Positions 1 to 6,630 of a stretch of 9,013 bases of DNA are shown piece after piece. A model generated the notes under the pieces. The model had not been told where the DNA came from. It did not search any database and saw only the letters and a list, made by a program, of their open reading frames with translations. Both the position numbers and the translations under genes were made by a program. Position 1 is the stretch's first letter, and each line of letters begins with the position of its first letter. This DNA is from Alphaproteobacteria bacterium. GTDB taxonomy: Bacteria > Pseudomonadota > Alphaproteobacteria > Rs-D84. The DNA lies in NCBI GenBank assembly GCA_016301865.1, contig JAEDOP010000021.1:1-9013 (forward strand), in the 5' to 3' direction.

Positions 1-1
1 C

Positions 2-172
2 AATTACACGCATGATGTTATTGGCGACAAATTGGGTGGTGGTGCGGTATTGGGACTGTATCGTAATCTGTTGGGTGTATTGGAAAATGCATTGCCAAAA
101 TTGATAAACGATTATGGTTCAATCACAGAACCCGCGCCGAACGAAAACCGCGATGATTACGGCGTTTTATAG
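2..172 (+). CDS. Unrecognised protein, C-terminal end only (5' truncated by window)
   Basis: A reading frame is open from the left edge to a TAG at 170-172, giving 56 residues of a protein that starts outside the window. The visible part has a glycine-rich turn (KLGGGAVLGLYRNLLG), then a helical stretch and a polar tail ending DDYGVL. The other two forward frames close early (tga at 13-15; tga near 103-105), so this is the only forward frame that can carry a gene into the window. Its end overlaps the start of the terminase gene, as is common for translationally coupled phage genes. A terminase small subunit or another packaging-associated protein would fit the position, but I do not recognise the sequence and make no functional call. 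With only 56 residues visible, a chance open frame cannot be excluded. Confidence 0.5.
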   Translation, partial: NYTHDVIGDKLGGGAVLGLYRNLLGVLENALPKLINDYGSITEPAPNENRDDYGVL

Positions 173-755
173 TTTTCTGGATGAATGGAATCGAACACTG
201 GGCTTGGAAACACCCGCACATCATCGACAAATTTTGGAATTTTTATACAGCATTTTATGCGATACGCCCCATCGTGGACTGTTGATGGCGTTTCGTCATT
301 CGGGCAAATCCACGGTTGTTGGTATTTTTGTTGCCTGTGTTCTGTATTTGCGTCCCCAGACACGAATATTGATATTATCTGCGGAATCCAGTCTGGCATC
401 GCGCATGGTATCGCATATTCGCCATATACTGGAAAACCACCCGTGGTGTGAACACATGGTGCCAAAAAATAAAAAAGAATGGGCGTCCACCCGCATAACT
501 ATTAATCGTCCGGTTGGAATTCGTGAACCCTCGGTTATATGCCAGGGCCTGCACGGCAACATAACCGGTCTGCGTGCGGATTTAATCATTTGTGATGATG
601 TCGAAGTACCCAACACATCCAACACGCCCCAGAAACGGGAAAATATGCGTGAACGTTTGCGTGAATTAGATTTTATCTTGTCACCCACCGGCGCAATGAT
701 TTACATTGGCACGCCACATACGCATGATACAATCTATCGCACCGGTGATGATTAA
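114..755 (+). CDS. Phage terminase large subunit, N-terminal ATPase half (split gene)
   Basis: This is the motor (ATPase) part of the enzyme that pumps phage DNA into the prohead. Visible motifs, counted from ATG 114, are a P-loop variant RHSGKST at residues 61-67, a Walker B strand LIICDDVE at 157-164, and the coupling motif YIGTPH at about 197-202. The frame stops with TAA at 753-755 after only 213 residues, just past the coupling motif, whereas terminases of this type run to roughly 450-500 residues. The missing nuclease part is found at 4069-4938 on the same strand, after about 3.3 kb of leftward genes. The start is uncertain: ATG 114 overlaps the upstream gene by 59 bases and ATG 153 (MITAFYSFLDEW) by 20, and neither has a clear Shine-Dalgarno sequence; 153 may be the true start. 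The last residues (TGDD) may be junction sequence. The protein may be a non-functional fragment or one subunit of a two-piece terminase. Confidence 0.85.
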   Translation: MVQSQNPRRTKTAMITAFYSFLDEWNRTLGLETPAHHRQILEFLYSILCDTPHRGLLMAFRHSGKSTVVGIFVACVLYLRPQTRILILSAESSLASRMVSHIRHILENHPWCEHMVPKNKKEWASTRITINRPVGIREPSVICQGLHGNITGLRADLIICDDVEVPNTSNTPQKRENMRERLRELDFILSPTGAMIYIGTPHTHDTIYRTGDD

Positions 756-1393
756 TTCAGGGAACTGACGAACGTGCGCAACTTGGTCAACAATTCTGTC
801 CCCGCATCCCCAAACATCGGCAGGTATGTTTCATATTCTGGCATATCGGCCTGAACCTGGGCGCGTGATCGTTCAGATATTGGGTTGGCGATAATTTCGT
901 TTGCTGTATCCCACAATCTGTATGCATTGTATGTTTGGTTAACGATATTCCACCGGTCCAGTAATTGTGGTCGTGCATTTAACGCAGAACGTATCGCATT
1001 CTGCCATTCTTCGCCGAATTCGCGAACAACATCCAATTTCATAAAACGTTCCAGCCCCATTTGGTCTGGGGTAAAACTGTTCAGCGCGTCTTCCAGTTCC
1101 TGCCATTGATTTGCGGTTAGTTTAATCGTTGCAATATCTTCAGCGATCATCATCCCGCCATATGGTAACAGTTCCGGGTCAATCGAATCCATTGGTGTTT
1201 TGCCACTGCGCAGATTTTCAATATGCCGCACCAGCAATTTACCCGTCGGCATATCGCGCAATTCTTTGATTACATCATCGGTTGCTTCGTTTACAAATAT
1301 CGGATTAACAGTTGTCCAGCCGCCAACAATAACATGCTCTTGGCGATACAGATTCAACAGTTTCAACGCGATTGTACTTGTTTTGGCGTTCAT
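752..1393 (-). CDS. Unrecognised 213-residue protein, last gene of the inserted leftward block
   Basis: I do not recognise this protein. It begins at ATG 1393 with a purine-rich GGAGAGAG upstream, although the spacing is somewhat long, and lies 26 bases after the regulator gene, so the two are probably co-transcribed. The sequence is soluble-looking and mostly helical, with no signal peptide, membrane segment, cysteine cluster or obvious catalytic motif. It is rich in Trp/Asn/Glu-containing helices, such as the WQELEDALNSF and FGEEWQNAIRSAL regions. The N-terminal 30 residues (ALKLLNLYRQEHVIVGGWTT) are the most hydrophobic part. Its TAA stop (752-754) overlaps the TAA stop (753-755) of the convergent terminase half, so the block ends exactly at the split in the terminase gene. 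Base composition resembles its neighbours. No terminator follows, so its transcript would run antisense into the terminase ATPase gene. Confidence 0.75.
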   Translation of the reverse strand: MNAKTSTIALKLLNLYRQEHVIVGGWTTVNPIFVNEATDDVIKELRDMPTGKLLVRHIENLRSGKTPMDSIDPELLPYGGMMIAEDIATIKLTANQWQELEDALNSFTPDQMGLERFMKLDVVREFGEEWQNAIRSALNARPQLLDRWNIVNQTYNAYRLWDTANEIIANPISERSRAQVQADMPEYETYLPMFGDAGTELLTKLRTFVSSLN

Positions 1394-1419
1394 GGGTTCT
1401 CTCTCCGTATATGTATGTG

Positions 1420-2427
1420 TTATTCCATAACAATCATAACAACCTTGTGCATGGTCTGTGGTGTGATTTTTTCATCTGGTGATGACATCTGGCCATAAAC
1501 CTTGCCCTTGGAATCCTGACGTACACTGACAATATATGCATTAATGGTTGTGTCGTCATCCAGCGAATTAAAGTCTGCATCAATTGCCACCGCTAAATCA
1601 CCGGGCTTTGCCGGTATAGACGCATCGGCGAACACATATGATTTTTCAGGAACAAATCCGCCCAAACGCTTAGGGTTTGGAATAACCGCATAGATTTCTG
1701 CCCGTCCTTCCAGTGTCATTGGTGCGACAATCATGGTTTTGTCTGATTTTTTGAATGCAATCGCTTTGCCTGCGGGTGTTCCGAACACTGGCACTAATTT
1801 CTTGCGTGCACTGTCATACAATTTTGCGCCATACAACCCACCGTGCATGTCCATACCTGACACTGGATTGCCCGGCACCAGAACAGATTTAACGCGTTCT
1901 TTGACCTTGCTGATTTGCTTGTTCAATGCGCCCGATTTATACAGGTTTGCGATTTTATCAAACAGTTCTTCTGCGCCCAACGCAAAAGATTTTGCCAACG
2001 GTTCAATTTCGTTCTGATATATTTCACGCTGACCAACTTCGATTTTATGGTAAACCGACAATGTCATACCGGCATCTTTGGCGGCCTGTGCGATTGTCTT
2101 GCCGGTCTGTTGGCGGATTTTGCGCAAACCACTGCCGAACACTTTCAGACCGCTGTTTTCGTTGTCTGACATACGGCGTTTAATTTCACTTTGCCATTGG
2201 TCGGCCACATCATCAGATTCCTTGATAAATATATCGGATAATTTGCACCCCAAGATATTGCAAATATTCAGCAACTGCTTCTGGTTCAATCGACGCACAC
2301 CCTTTTCGATTTTAGACACCGCCGACAACGATAACCCCGCCCGACGGGCCAGTTCGGTCATCTTCATACCATTCGCCAGTCGAATGTTGCGGATATTATT
2401 TGGAAATATAATTTCTTCTTGGGCCAT
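1420..2427 (-). CDS. Transcriptional regulator with two XRE-type HTH domains and an S24-like C-terminal domain
   Basis: This is a 335-residue DNA-binding protein. The first XRE (Cro/CI-type) helix-turn-helix spans about residues 10-66, with the typical core MTELARRAGLSLSAVSKIEKG. A second HTH-like domain spans about 98-156 (TIAQAAKDAGMTLSVYHKIEVG). The C-terminal part from about 205 resembles the LexA/CI peptidase fold (PVFGTP, then IPAKPGDLAVAID). The usual Ser-Met-x-Pro motif is not clear, so self-cleavage is doubtful. ATG 2427 is chosen because AGGAG lies seven bases upstream; a TTG at 2433 would sit almost on top of that site. A promoter and dyad operator lie immediately upstream, which suggests autoregulation. 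The gene follows dnaB by 77 bases and precedes the unknown gene by 26. It could be a phage-type repressor or a host regulator; the sequence does not decide. Confidence 0.85.
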   Translation of the reverse strand: MAQEEIIFPNNIRNIRLANGMKMTELARRAGLSLSAVSKIEKGVRRLNQKQLLNICNILGCKLSDIFIKESDDVADQWQSEIKRRMSDNENSGLKVFGSGLRKIRQQTGKTIAQAAKDAGMTLSVYHKIEVGQREIYQNEIEPLAKSFALGAEELFDKIANLYKSGALNKQISKVKERVKSVLVPGNPVSGMDMHGGLYGAKLYDSARKKLVPVFGTPAGKAIAFKKSDKTMIVAPMTLEGRAEIYAVIPNPKRLGGFVPEKSYVFADASIPAKPGDLAVAIDADFNSLDDDTTINAYIVSVRQDSKGKVYGQMSSPDEKITPQTMHKVVMIVME

Positions 2428-2442
2428 GGGCAAACTCCTAAA

Positions 2443-2471
2443 TGACTAATACTTGACAAAATAATAGTCAA
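2443..2471 (-). promoter_or_regulatory. Probable operator (dyad) of the double-HTH regulator
   Basis: Arms TGACTAATA (2443-2451) and TAATAGTCA (2462-2470) form an inverted repeat matching at eight of nine positions, centred in the leader of the regulator gene. A nested inverted repeat, TTGAC (2453-2457) and GTCAA (2467-2471), shares the right arm, so three similar half-sites occur within 29 bases. The site overlaps the predicted -10 box and the probable transcription start, where a bound XRE protein would block RNA polymerase. Autorepression is inferred from position and symmetry. Confidence 0.55.
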
Positions 2472-2489
2472 TTTTAGTTCCCCACGCAA
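2461..2489 (-). promoter_or_regulatory. Sigma70-like promoter of the regulator gene
   Basis: Read on the minus strand, TTGCGT (2489-2484) serves as -35 and TATTAT (2466-2461) as -10, separated by 17 bases. The -10 differs from consensus at one position; the -35 keeps TTG. Transcription would start near 2454 and reach the AGGAG ribosome binding site and ATG 2427. The whole dnaB-regulator spacer (2428-2504) is AT-rich, in contrast to the flanking genes. Confidence 0.5.
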
Positions 2490-2504
2490 GTAAATAATTA
2501 TAAA

Positions 2505-4070
2505 TTACAATGGCATATCGTCTGGGATTGCGTCTGGGTCGATTTCAGTCGGCATTGAATCCACGTCATTTGCCAGTTGCGCGGCCGTAATTGTTGGGGC
2601 CGGCTGTGCAAAATCATTTTCGCCGCGTGCTTCGAATTCGTCCAGATTGTCAAACAAACTGTAATCGCCAAAGAACGCTGTACGCACCGTTTCTGGACGT
2701 CCGTGACGGTTTTTGCCAATGATAATATCGGCCTTGCCACGCGAACGTTCATATCGTTTTTGCCAACTTTCGACCATTGCGTTATTTGTGGTATTCGACA
2801 TACGTTCGGACGGATTGCGATTTTGTAAATAGTATTCTTCACGATATGTAAACATAACAATATCGGCGTCCTGTTCAATAGAACCAGATTCACGCAAATC
2901 CGACAGCATTGGTCGTTTATCATCACGTGATTCCACACTACGTGACAATTGGGACAGGGCGATAACCGGCACGTCTAATTCCTTGGCCAACATTTTAAGA
3001 CCACGCGTGATTTCAGAAATTTCCTGAACGCGGTTGTCATTATGTTTGCCCCCAGGTGATGTCATCAGTTGCAGATAGTCGATTACAATCAGCGCAATCC
3101 CACCATGTTTGCGTGCCAACCGACGCGCGCGTGTGCGCATCATTGGCACCGACATGCCCGGTGTATCATCGATAAATAATGGTACCTGACCAATCGCGGC
3201 GGAATACTGGGACATTTTCAGGAAATCTTCATCTGTCAGCGTTCCTTCACGCATAGATGTCGCCGGGATTTTCGATTGCGATGACAGCACACGTGCCGCC
3301 AACTGTGATGCCGACATTTCCAGACTGAAAAACACCACCGCGCCCTTGTAATTTTTATTTGCGCGTCCAAATGAAATTGCCTGGGCGGCATTAAACGCGA
3401 TATTCATTGCCAACGTGGTTTTTCCCATCGCCGGTCGTCCTGCAATGATAATCAAGTCAGAATGGTGCAAACCACTGATTGATTTATCCAACGCATTCAA
3501 CCCAGTGGTCAGACCTGACAACTGTCCATCGGCCTTGTACGCAATTTCCGCTTCGGCCAGTGCGCTTTGCAACGCGGTTGAAATTGGTGTGACTTCGCGT
3601 TCAGACGTGCCCGTGGTCGCCATATCAAATAATTTTTGTTCTGCAATTTCAATCTGGCGTGCGACGGGATTATCCATATCTTCGACGTATGCCTTGTCTG
3701 TAATATCCTGGGCCAGTGCGATTAACTCACGACGCAATGCGTGTTCATAAACAATGCGACCATATTGTTCGACATTAACAACGGTTGCGCCGGCACTGGT
3801 CAACTGGCTTAAATAATCCACACCGCCAACGGATTCCAGAACACCCTGTTGGTCCAGATAGTTTTTCGCGGTGATAATATCGAACGGGATACCGGCGGCA
3901 AACTGCTTTTCCGCCAGTTTATAGATTTCCTGATGCGCAGGATGTGAAAAATGCTTGTAATTCAGGAATTCGTCAACCCGTTCCAACGCGCGGTTGTTCA
4001 TCAGTACTGCGGCCAAAACCGCCTGTTCTGCTTCCAGATTGGTTGGTAATGTTTTGGGGGTAAAATCCAT
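2505..4070 (-). CDS. dnaB: Replicative DNA helicase DnaB
   Basis: DnaB is the hexameric ring helicase that unwinds DNA at the replication fork and recruits primase. The 521-residue protein has the N-terminal DnaB domain (NLEAEQAVLAAVL at 11-23, through about 115), a linker, and the RecA-like C-terminal domain: Walker A GRPAMGKTT (211-219), FFSLEMS (247-253), Walker B ALIVIDYLQLM (326-336), then VIALSQLSRSVESR and SDLRESGSIEQDAD (390-403). The acidic tail is typical of alphaproteobacterial chromosomal enzymes. ATG 4070 is chosen because AAAGGA lies about eight bases upstream and homology starts there; a longer open frame to 4217 would be antisense to terminase codons. Complete and apparently functional, it looks like the cell's own helicase rather than a phage DnaB, which makes its position inside a split terminase gene odd. 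A phage-encoded copy remains possible. Confidence 0.96.
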   Translation of the reverse strand: MDFTPKTLPTNLEAEQAVLAAVLMNNRALERVDEFLNYKHFSHPAHQEIYKLAEKQFAAGIPFDIITAKNYLDQQGVLESVGGVDYLSQLTSAGATVVNVEQYGRIVYEHALRRELIALAQDITDKAYVEDMDNPVARQIEIAEQKLFDMATTGTSEREVTPISTALQSALAEAEIAYKADGQLSGLTTGLNALDKSISGLHHSDLIIIAGRPAMGKTTLAMNIAFNAAQAISFGRANKNYKGAVVFFSLEMSASQLAARVLSSQSKIPATSMREGTLTDEDFLKMSQYSAAIGQVPLFIDDTPGMSVPMMRTRARRLARKHGGIALIVIDYLQLMTSPGGKHNDNRVQEISEITRGLKMLAKELDVPVIALSQLSRSVESRDDKRPMLSDLRESGSIEQDADIVMFTYREEYYLQNRNPSERMSNTTNNAMVESWQKRYERSRGKADIIIGKNRHGRPETVRTAFFGDYSLFDNLDEFEARGENDFAQPAPTITAAQLANDVDSMPTEIDPDAIPDDMPL

Positions 4071-4938
4071 GTCAAATTCCTTTACTTCTATGCCAATGGT
4101 ATATGAAAAAAATGCTTTTTCAACGCCTTTTTTGCGTGGGTATAAAGTGTTGAAAATTCCGATGGTTAACCCAGATGGCACATCCGCGTGGCCCGAACTT
4201 TTTCCGCTTTCGCGCATTGACGAATTACGTCAAACGGTCGGTGCGCGTCACTTTGCATCCCAGATGATGTTGGAATCTGCACCACTGGAACGGGCGCGTC
4301 TTGATCCCGGCGGCCTAAAATTTTATGACACAGAATTTGACCCGCACACCGCCCGCATTGGTGAATTTAATATAACCGGTATGACATTATACTGGGACCC
4401 GTCCACCGGTCGTCGCCATCGCGATGGCAGTGCCTGTGTATTGCTGTACCGTGATGATAAAACGCGTCATTTGTTTATCCACGATATTTTGTACCTGACT
4501 GTCTCTGACGAAGAAATGTTTCCCCTGTCGCGCCAGTGCGACATGGTGCTGGATTACATGCGTGCGCACAATTTAACCAGAATCAGTCTGGAAACCAACG
4601 GCATTGGTATGGGTGTGCCAGAAATAATGCGTGATTGCGCCGCCCGCCGTGGTGCAAACATCTATGTTAATAAAATCCAGAACCACAAATCAAAATCAGA
4701 CCGTATTTTAAGTGCCATTGAACCAGCGTTATCAACGGGGCGTCTGCACGCACATACCCGTGTCCAGAACACAGCCCTGATGGCGGAAATGTTGGGTTGG
4801 TCGCCGATTGGCGCGCCGGGCATTCATGATGACGGCCTGGACGCGGTGGCGGGTGCAATTGCGGACACGTCAATCCCAATCCGCGCAATTGGTTCAGCGA
4901 TAAAAACATTCACCGCCAACACAAACTTTAAAATCTAA
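4069..4938 (+). CDS. Phage terminase large subunit, C-terminal nuclease half (split gene)
   Basis: This half supplies the RNase H-like nuclease that cuts concatemeric phage DNA at packaging. Counted from ATG 4069, clear terminase homology begins at about residue 21 (FLRGYKVLKIP) and continues through WPELFP and ARHFASQMMLES. Likely metal-binding acidic residues are D110 in LYWDPS, E175 in SLETNGIG, and D254/D255/D258 in HDDGLDAVAGAI. No ATPase motif is present in this frame; they are in the 114-755 gene. The start is uncertain: ATG 4069 overlaps the dnaB start codon on the other strand (CATG), with GGGGG upstream as a poor ribosome site; ATG 4090 and 4096 are alternatives. The frame is intact to the TAA at 4936-4938 and is followed after 22 bases by the portal gene. 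It may be a silent remnant or a separate nuclease subunit. Confidence 0.85.
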   Translation: MSNSFTSMPMVYEKNAFSTPFLRGYKVLKIPMVNPDGTSAWPELFPLSRIDELRQTVGARHFASQMMLESAPLERARLDPGGLKFYDTEFDPHTARIGEFNITGMTLYWDPSTGRRHRDGSACVLLYRDDKTRHLFIHDILYLTVSDEEMFPLSRQCDMVLDYMRAHNLTRISLETNGIGMGVPEIMRDCAARRGANIYVNKIQNHKSKSDRILSAIEPALSTGRLHAHTRVQNTALMAEMLGWSPIGAPGIHDDGLDAVAGAIADTSIPIRAIGSAIKTFTANTNFKI

Positions 4939-4960
4939 AAAACAAAAAAAGGAAAACAAA

Positions 4961-6196
4961 ATGTATCAAAACTTGCAAAACTTGTATAAACGTGCCCTGG
5001 ATATGCGTGCCCCTTGGATTGCCCGATGGGATGCAGCGCGCCGTTATGCGATGCCCACGGCCGACGATGATGCGGCAACATTGTATGATGCAACCGCCAT
5101 GGATGCATCTGACAATCTGGCGGCATCGATTTATACATTGATGACACCGCCTGAATCGATGTGGTTGCAATTGGTCGGCGAAAGTGAATTATCCCAGAAC
5201 GCAGACTATGCGACATCTGTCCTGCGTGCGCATTTGAATGATTCAAACTTCTATACAACCATTCACCAGTGCTATATGGACATGGTTATATTGGGCACAG
5301 CGTGCCTGTTTATGGCCGAATCCCCAATCGGCGCATCATCTGCATTTAACTTTACAGCAATCCCAATGACCGACATTGCTATATTGCCGAACGCGGTCTT
5401 TCACACCACATCCATGTCGGCACGTGAAGTTATGGAAAAATATCCCACATGGACACCGCCGGCAAATTTGCGCGACGCGATAAAACGCGACCCACAAACA
5501 CCATTAAAACTGGTGCAAAGCCTGGTTGACACAGATTTTGTAGCATGGTTGGATGTTGGCGGTGATATTGAAAATAATATTGTATCAACTGGTACATTTG
5601 AAACGAACCCATACATTATATTCCGCTGGGCGGTATCATCGGGTGAATTATATGGTCGCGGGCCAGTCTTGCGTGCATTGCCCGATATAAAAACCGCGAA
5701 CAAAGTCGTCGAACTGGTATTAAAGAACGCAACGATTGCTGTATCCGGCATATGGATGGCGGACGATGACGGTGTTATTAACCTGCAAAACATAAACCTG
5801 ACGCCCGGCGCGATTATTCCCAAGGCTGTTGGTTCATCTGGCCTGACCCCATTGACCAGTGGTGCAAACTTTGATGTTTCACAACTAGTGCTGCGCGATT
5901 TGCGCGAACGCATCCGCCATACATTGCTGGCGGATAGGCTGGGTCTGTTATCAGAAAAAGAAATGACCGCCACTGAAATCATGGCGCGCAATGCGGACAT
6001 GATGCGTATTTTGGGTGCGACGTACGGTCGCCTGATTCATGAATTGGTTCGCCCATTGTGCGATCGTGGCTTGCAGATTTTATCGCGTCGCGGCCTTATT
6101 GAACCAATCCGCCTGAACGGGGACGCAGAATTAAAATACATTGCGCCAATTGCCCAGATGTCAGCGCTGGAAACAGTACTTGGGGGTGAACTATGA
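4961..6196 (+). CDS. Phage head-to-tail connector (portal) protein, podovirus type
   Basis: This forms the dodecameric portal ring at the phage head vertex, through which the terminase pumps DNA and to which the short tail attaches. The N-terminus (LYKRALDMRAPWIARWDAARRY) and the block DNLAASIYTLMTPPESMWL at about residues 51-69 are typical of the head-tail connector family. Further family-like parts are NLTPGAIIPKAVGSSGL, near residue 280, and the long helix with RIRHTLLADRLGLL followed by EKEMTATEIMARNADMMRIL. The start has AAAGGAAAACAAA directly upstream. At 411 residues it is shorter than the roughly 500-550 that I recall for the family; it ends soon after the segment KYIAPIAQMSALE, which is normally followed by more helix. 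The stop overlaps the next start (ATGA), so the shorter form may be natural rather than a recent truncation. Confidence 0.9.
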   Translation: MYQNLQNLYKRALDMRAPWIARWDAARRYAMPTADDDAATLYDATAMDASDNLAASIYTLMTPPESMWLQLVGESELSQNADYATSVLRAHLNDSNFYTTIHQCYMDMVILGTACLFMAESPIGASSAFNFTAIPMTDIAILPNAVFHTTSMSAREVMEKYPTWTPPANLRDAIKRDPQTPLKLVQSLVDTDFVAWLDVGGDIENNIVSTGTFETNPYIIFRWAVSSGELYGRGPVLRALPDIKTANKVVELVLKNATIAVSGIWMADDDGVINLQNINLTPGAIIPKAVGSSGLTPLTSGANFDVSQLVLRDLRERIRHTLLADRLGLLSEKEMTATEIMARNADMMRILGATYGRLIHELVRPLCDRGLQILSRRGLIEPIRLNGDAELKYIAPIAQMSALETVLGGEL

Positions 6197-6396
6197 AAAA
6201 CACAGAACAAAACTACGCGCGCTGTTTTAGCACGCCGTCGGGGCTGGTTGTCCTGGAACATTTGCGCAAAATAACAGTTGCGCGCACATTGGGCCCGAAC
6301 GCATCAGATAGCGAATTGCGCTGGGCGGAATCCCAGCGCGCCCTGGTTCGTCAAATCGAAGCACTAATTGCGCGGGGCAGGGGGGATAACACATGA
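6193..6396 (+). CDS. Bbp19-like small phage protein
   Basis: This 67-residue protein resembles the Bbp19-type small proteins that occur next to portal genes in many proteobacterial prophages. Typical features are the opening YARCFSTPSGLVVLEHLRK, the central ARTLGPNASDSELRWAESQR and the ending LVRQIEALIARGR. The family is predicted to be helical and its exact role is not known to me; a structural or assembly role is inferred from its neighbours. It starts with ATG overlapping the portal stop codon (ATGA at 6193-6196), and its own stop overlaps the next ATG in the same way (6393-6396), which indicates translational coupling. GGGGGTG upstream is the likely ribosome binding site. Confidence 0.8.
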   Translation: MKNTEQNYARCFSTPSGLVVLEHLRKITVARTLGPNASDSELRWAESQRALVRQIEALIARGRGDNT

Positions 6397-6628
6397 TATC
6401 GCTGGACCTTTTGCGCAACAGTTGGTTTTTAATTGTCTTTATTGGTGGGTTGGTCTATTGGGCGGCCCGCCAAGACCTATCAGTTGCCGAACACGAAACA
6501 TTTGACACGCGCATAACATCGCTGGAAATCGCACGACGATATTGGAAACCGGCATCGGCCAAATCCAGATAAAAATCGACGACATCAAAGAAGACCTGAC
6601 CCTGATTAAAGGCGCAGTTATCAAGTAA
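6393..6628 (+). pseudogene. Small membrane-anchored coiled-coil phage protein, frameshifted
   Basis: The first frame starts at ATG 6393 (overlapping the previous stop) and encodes a single N-terminal membrane segment, SWFLIVFIGGLVYWAARQD, followed by AEHETFDTRITSLE. It then runs into an unrelated basic tail and stops at 6570-6572 after 59 residues. From 6527 the -1 frame continues the protein naturally: NRTTILETGIG, then QIQIKIDDIKEDLTLIKG, ending at TAA 6626-6628. The heptad-like pattern and the junction LE-NRTTILE are what one expects of an intact gene with GAAAAT where the sequence has GAAAT at 6525-6529, so one A appears lost from a run. The intact form would be about 77 residues. I do not know the function; the topology is reminiscent of small phage membrane proteins near the morphogenesis genes. 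Real mutation, sequencing error and ribosomal frameshifting cannot be separated here. Confidence 0.7.
6486..6503 (+). repeat. 18-base direct repeat, copy 1
   Basis: The sequence gccgaacacgaaacattt, encoding AEHETF in the small coiled-coil gene, recurs exactly at 6800-6817 in the tail-protein gene and is read in the same codon phase there. Confidence 0.8.
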
Positions 6629-6630
6629 TT

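Noticed and set aside
1419..1431. GTTAT-TCC-ATAAC palindrome at the regulator stop codon
   Set aside because: Five-pair AT-rich arms with a three-base loop are too weak to call a terminator or operator, and it lies in a likely operon spacer.
2428..2433. TTG start of the regulator at 2433
   Set aside because: AGGAG would be only one or two bases from the TTG; it is correctly spaced for ATG 2427.
752..4070. Self-excising intervening element of the nifD/sigK kind
   Set aside because: No recombinase gene and no direct repeats at the borders were found in the block; kept only as one alternative reading of the split.
4071..4217. N-terminal extension of dnaB to a start at 4217
   Set aside because: The extra 49 residues have no DnaB homology and are antisense to conserved terminase codons; ATG 4070 has a good AAAGGA site and the usual family N-terminus.
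5401..6000. 199-residue leftward open frame opposite the portal gene
   Set aside because: It mirrors the strongly supported portal frame, has a shadow-like Ser/Arg/Pro-rich composition, and has no ribosome site or homology that I recognise.
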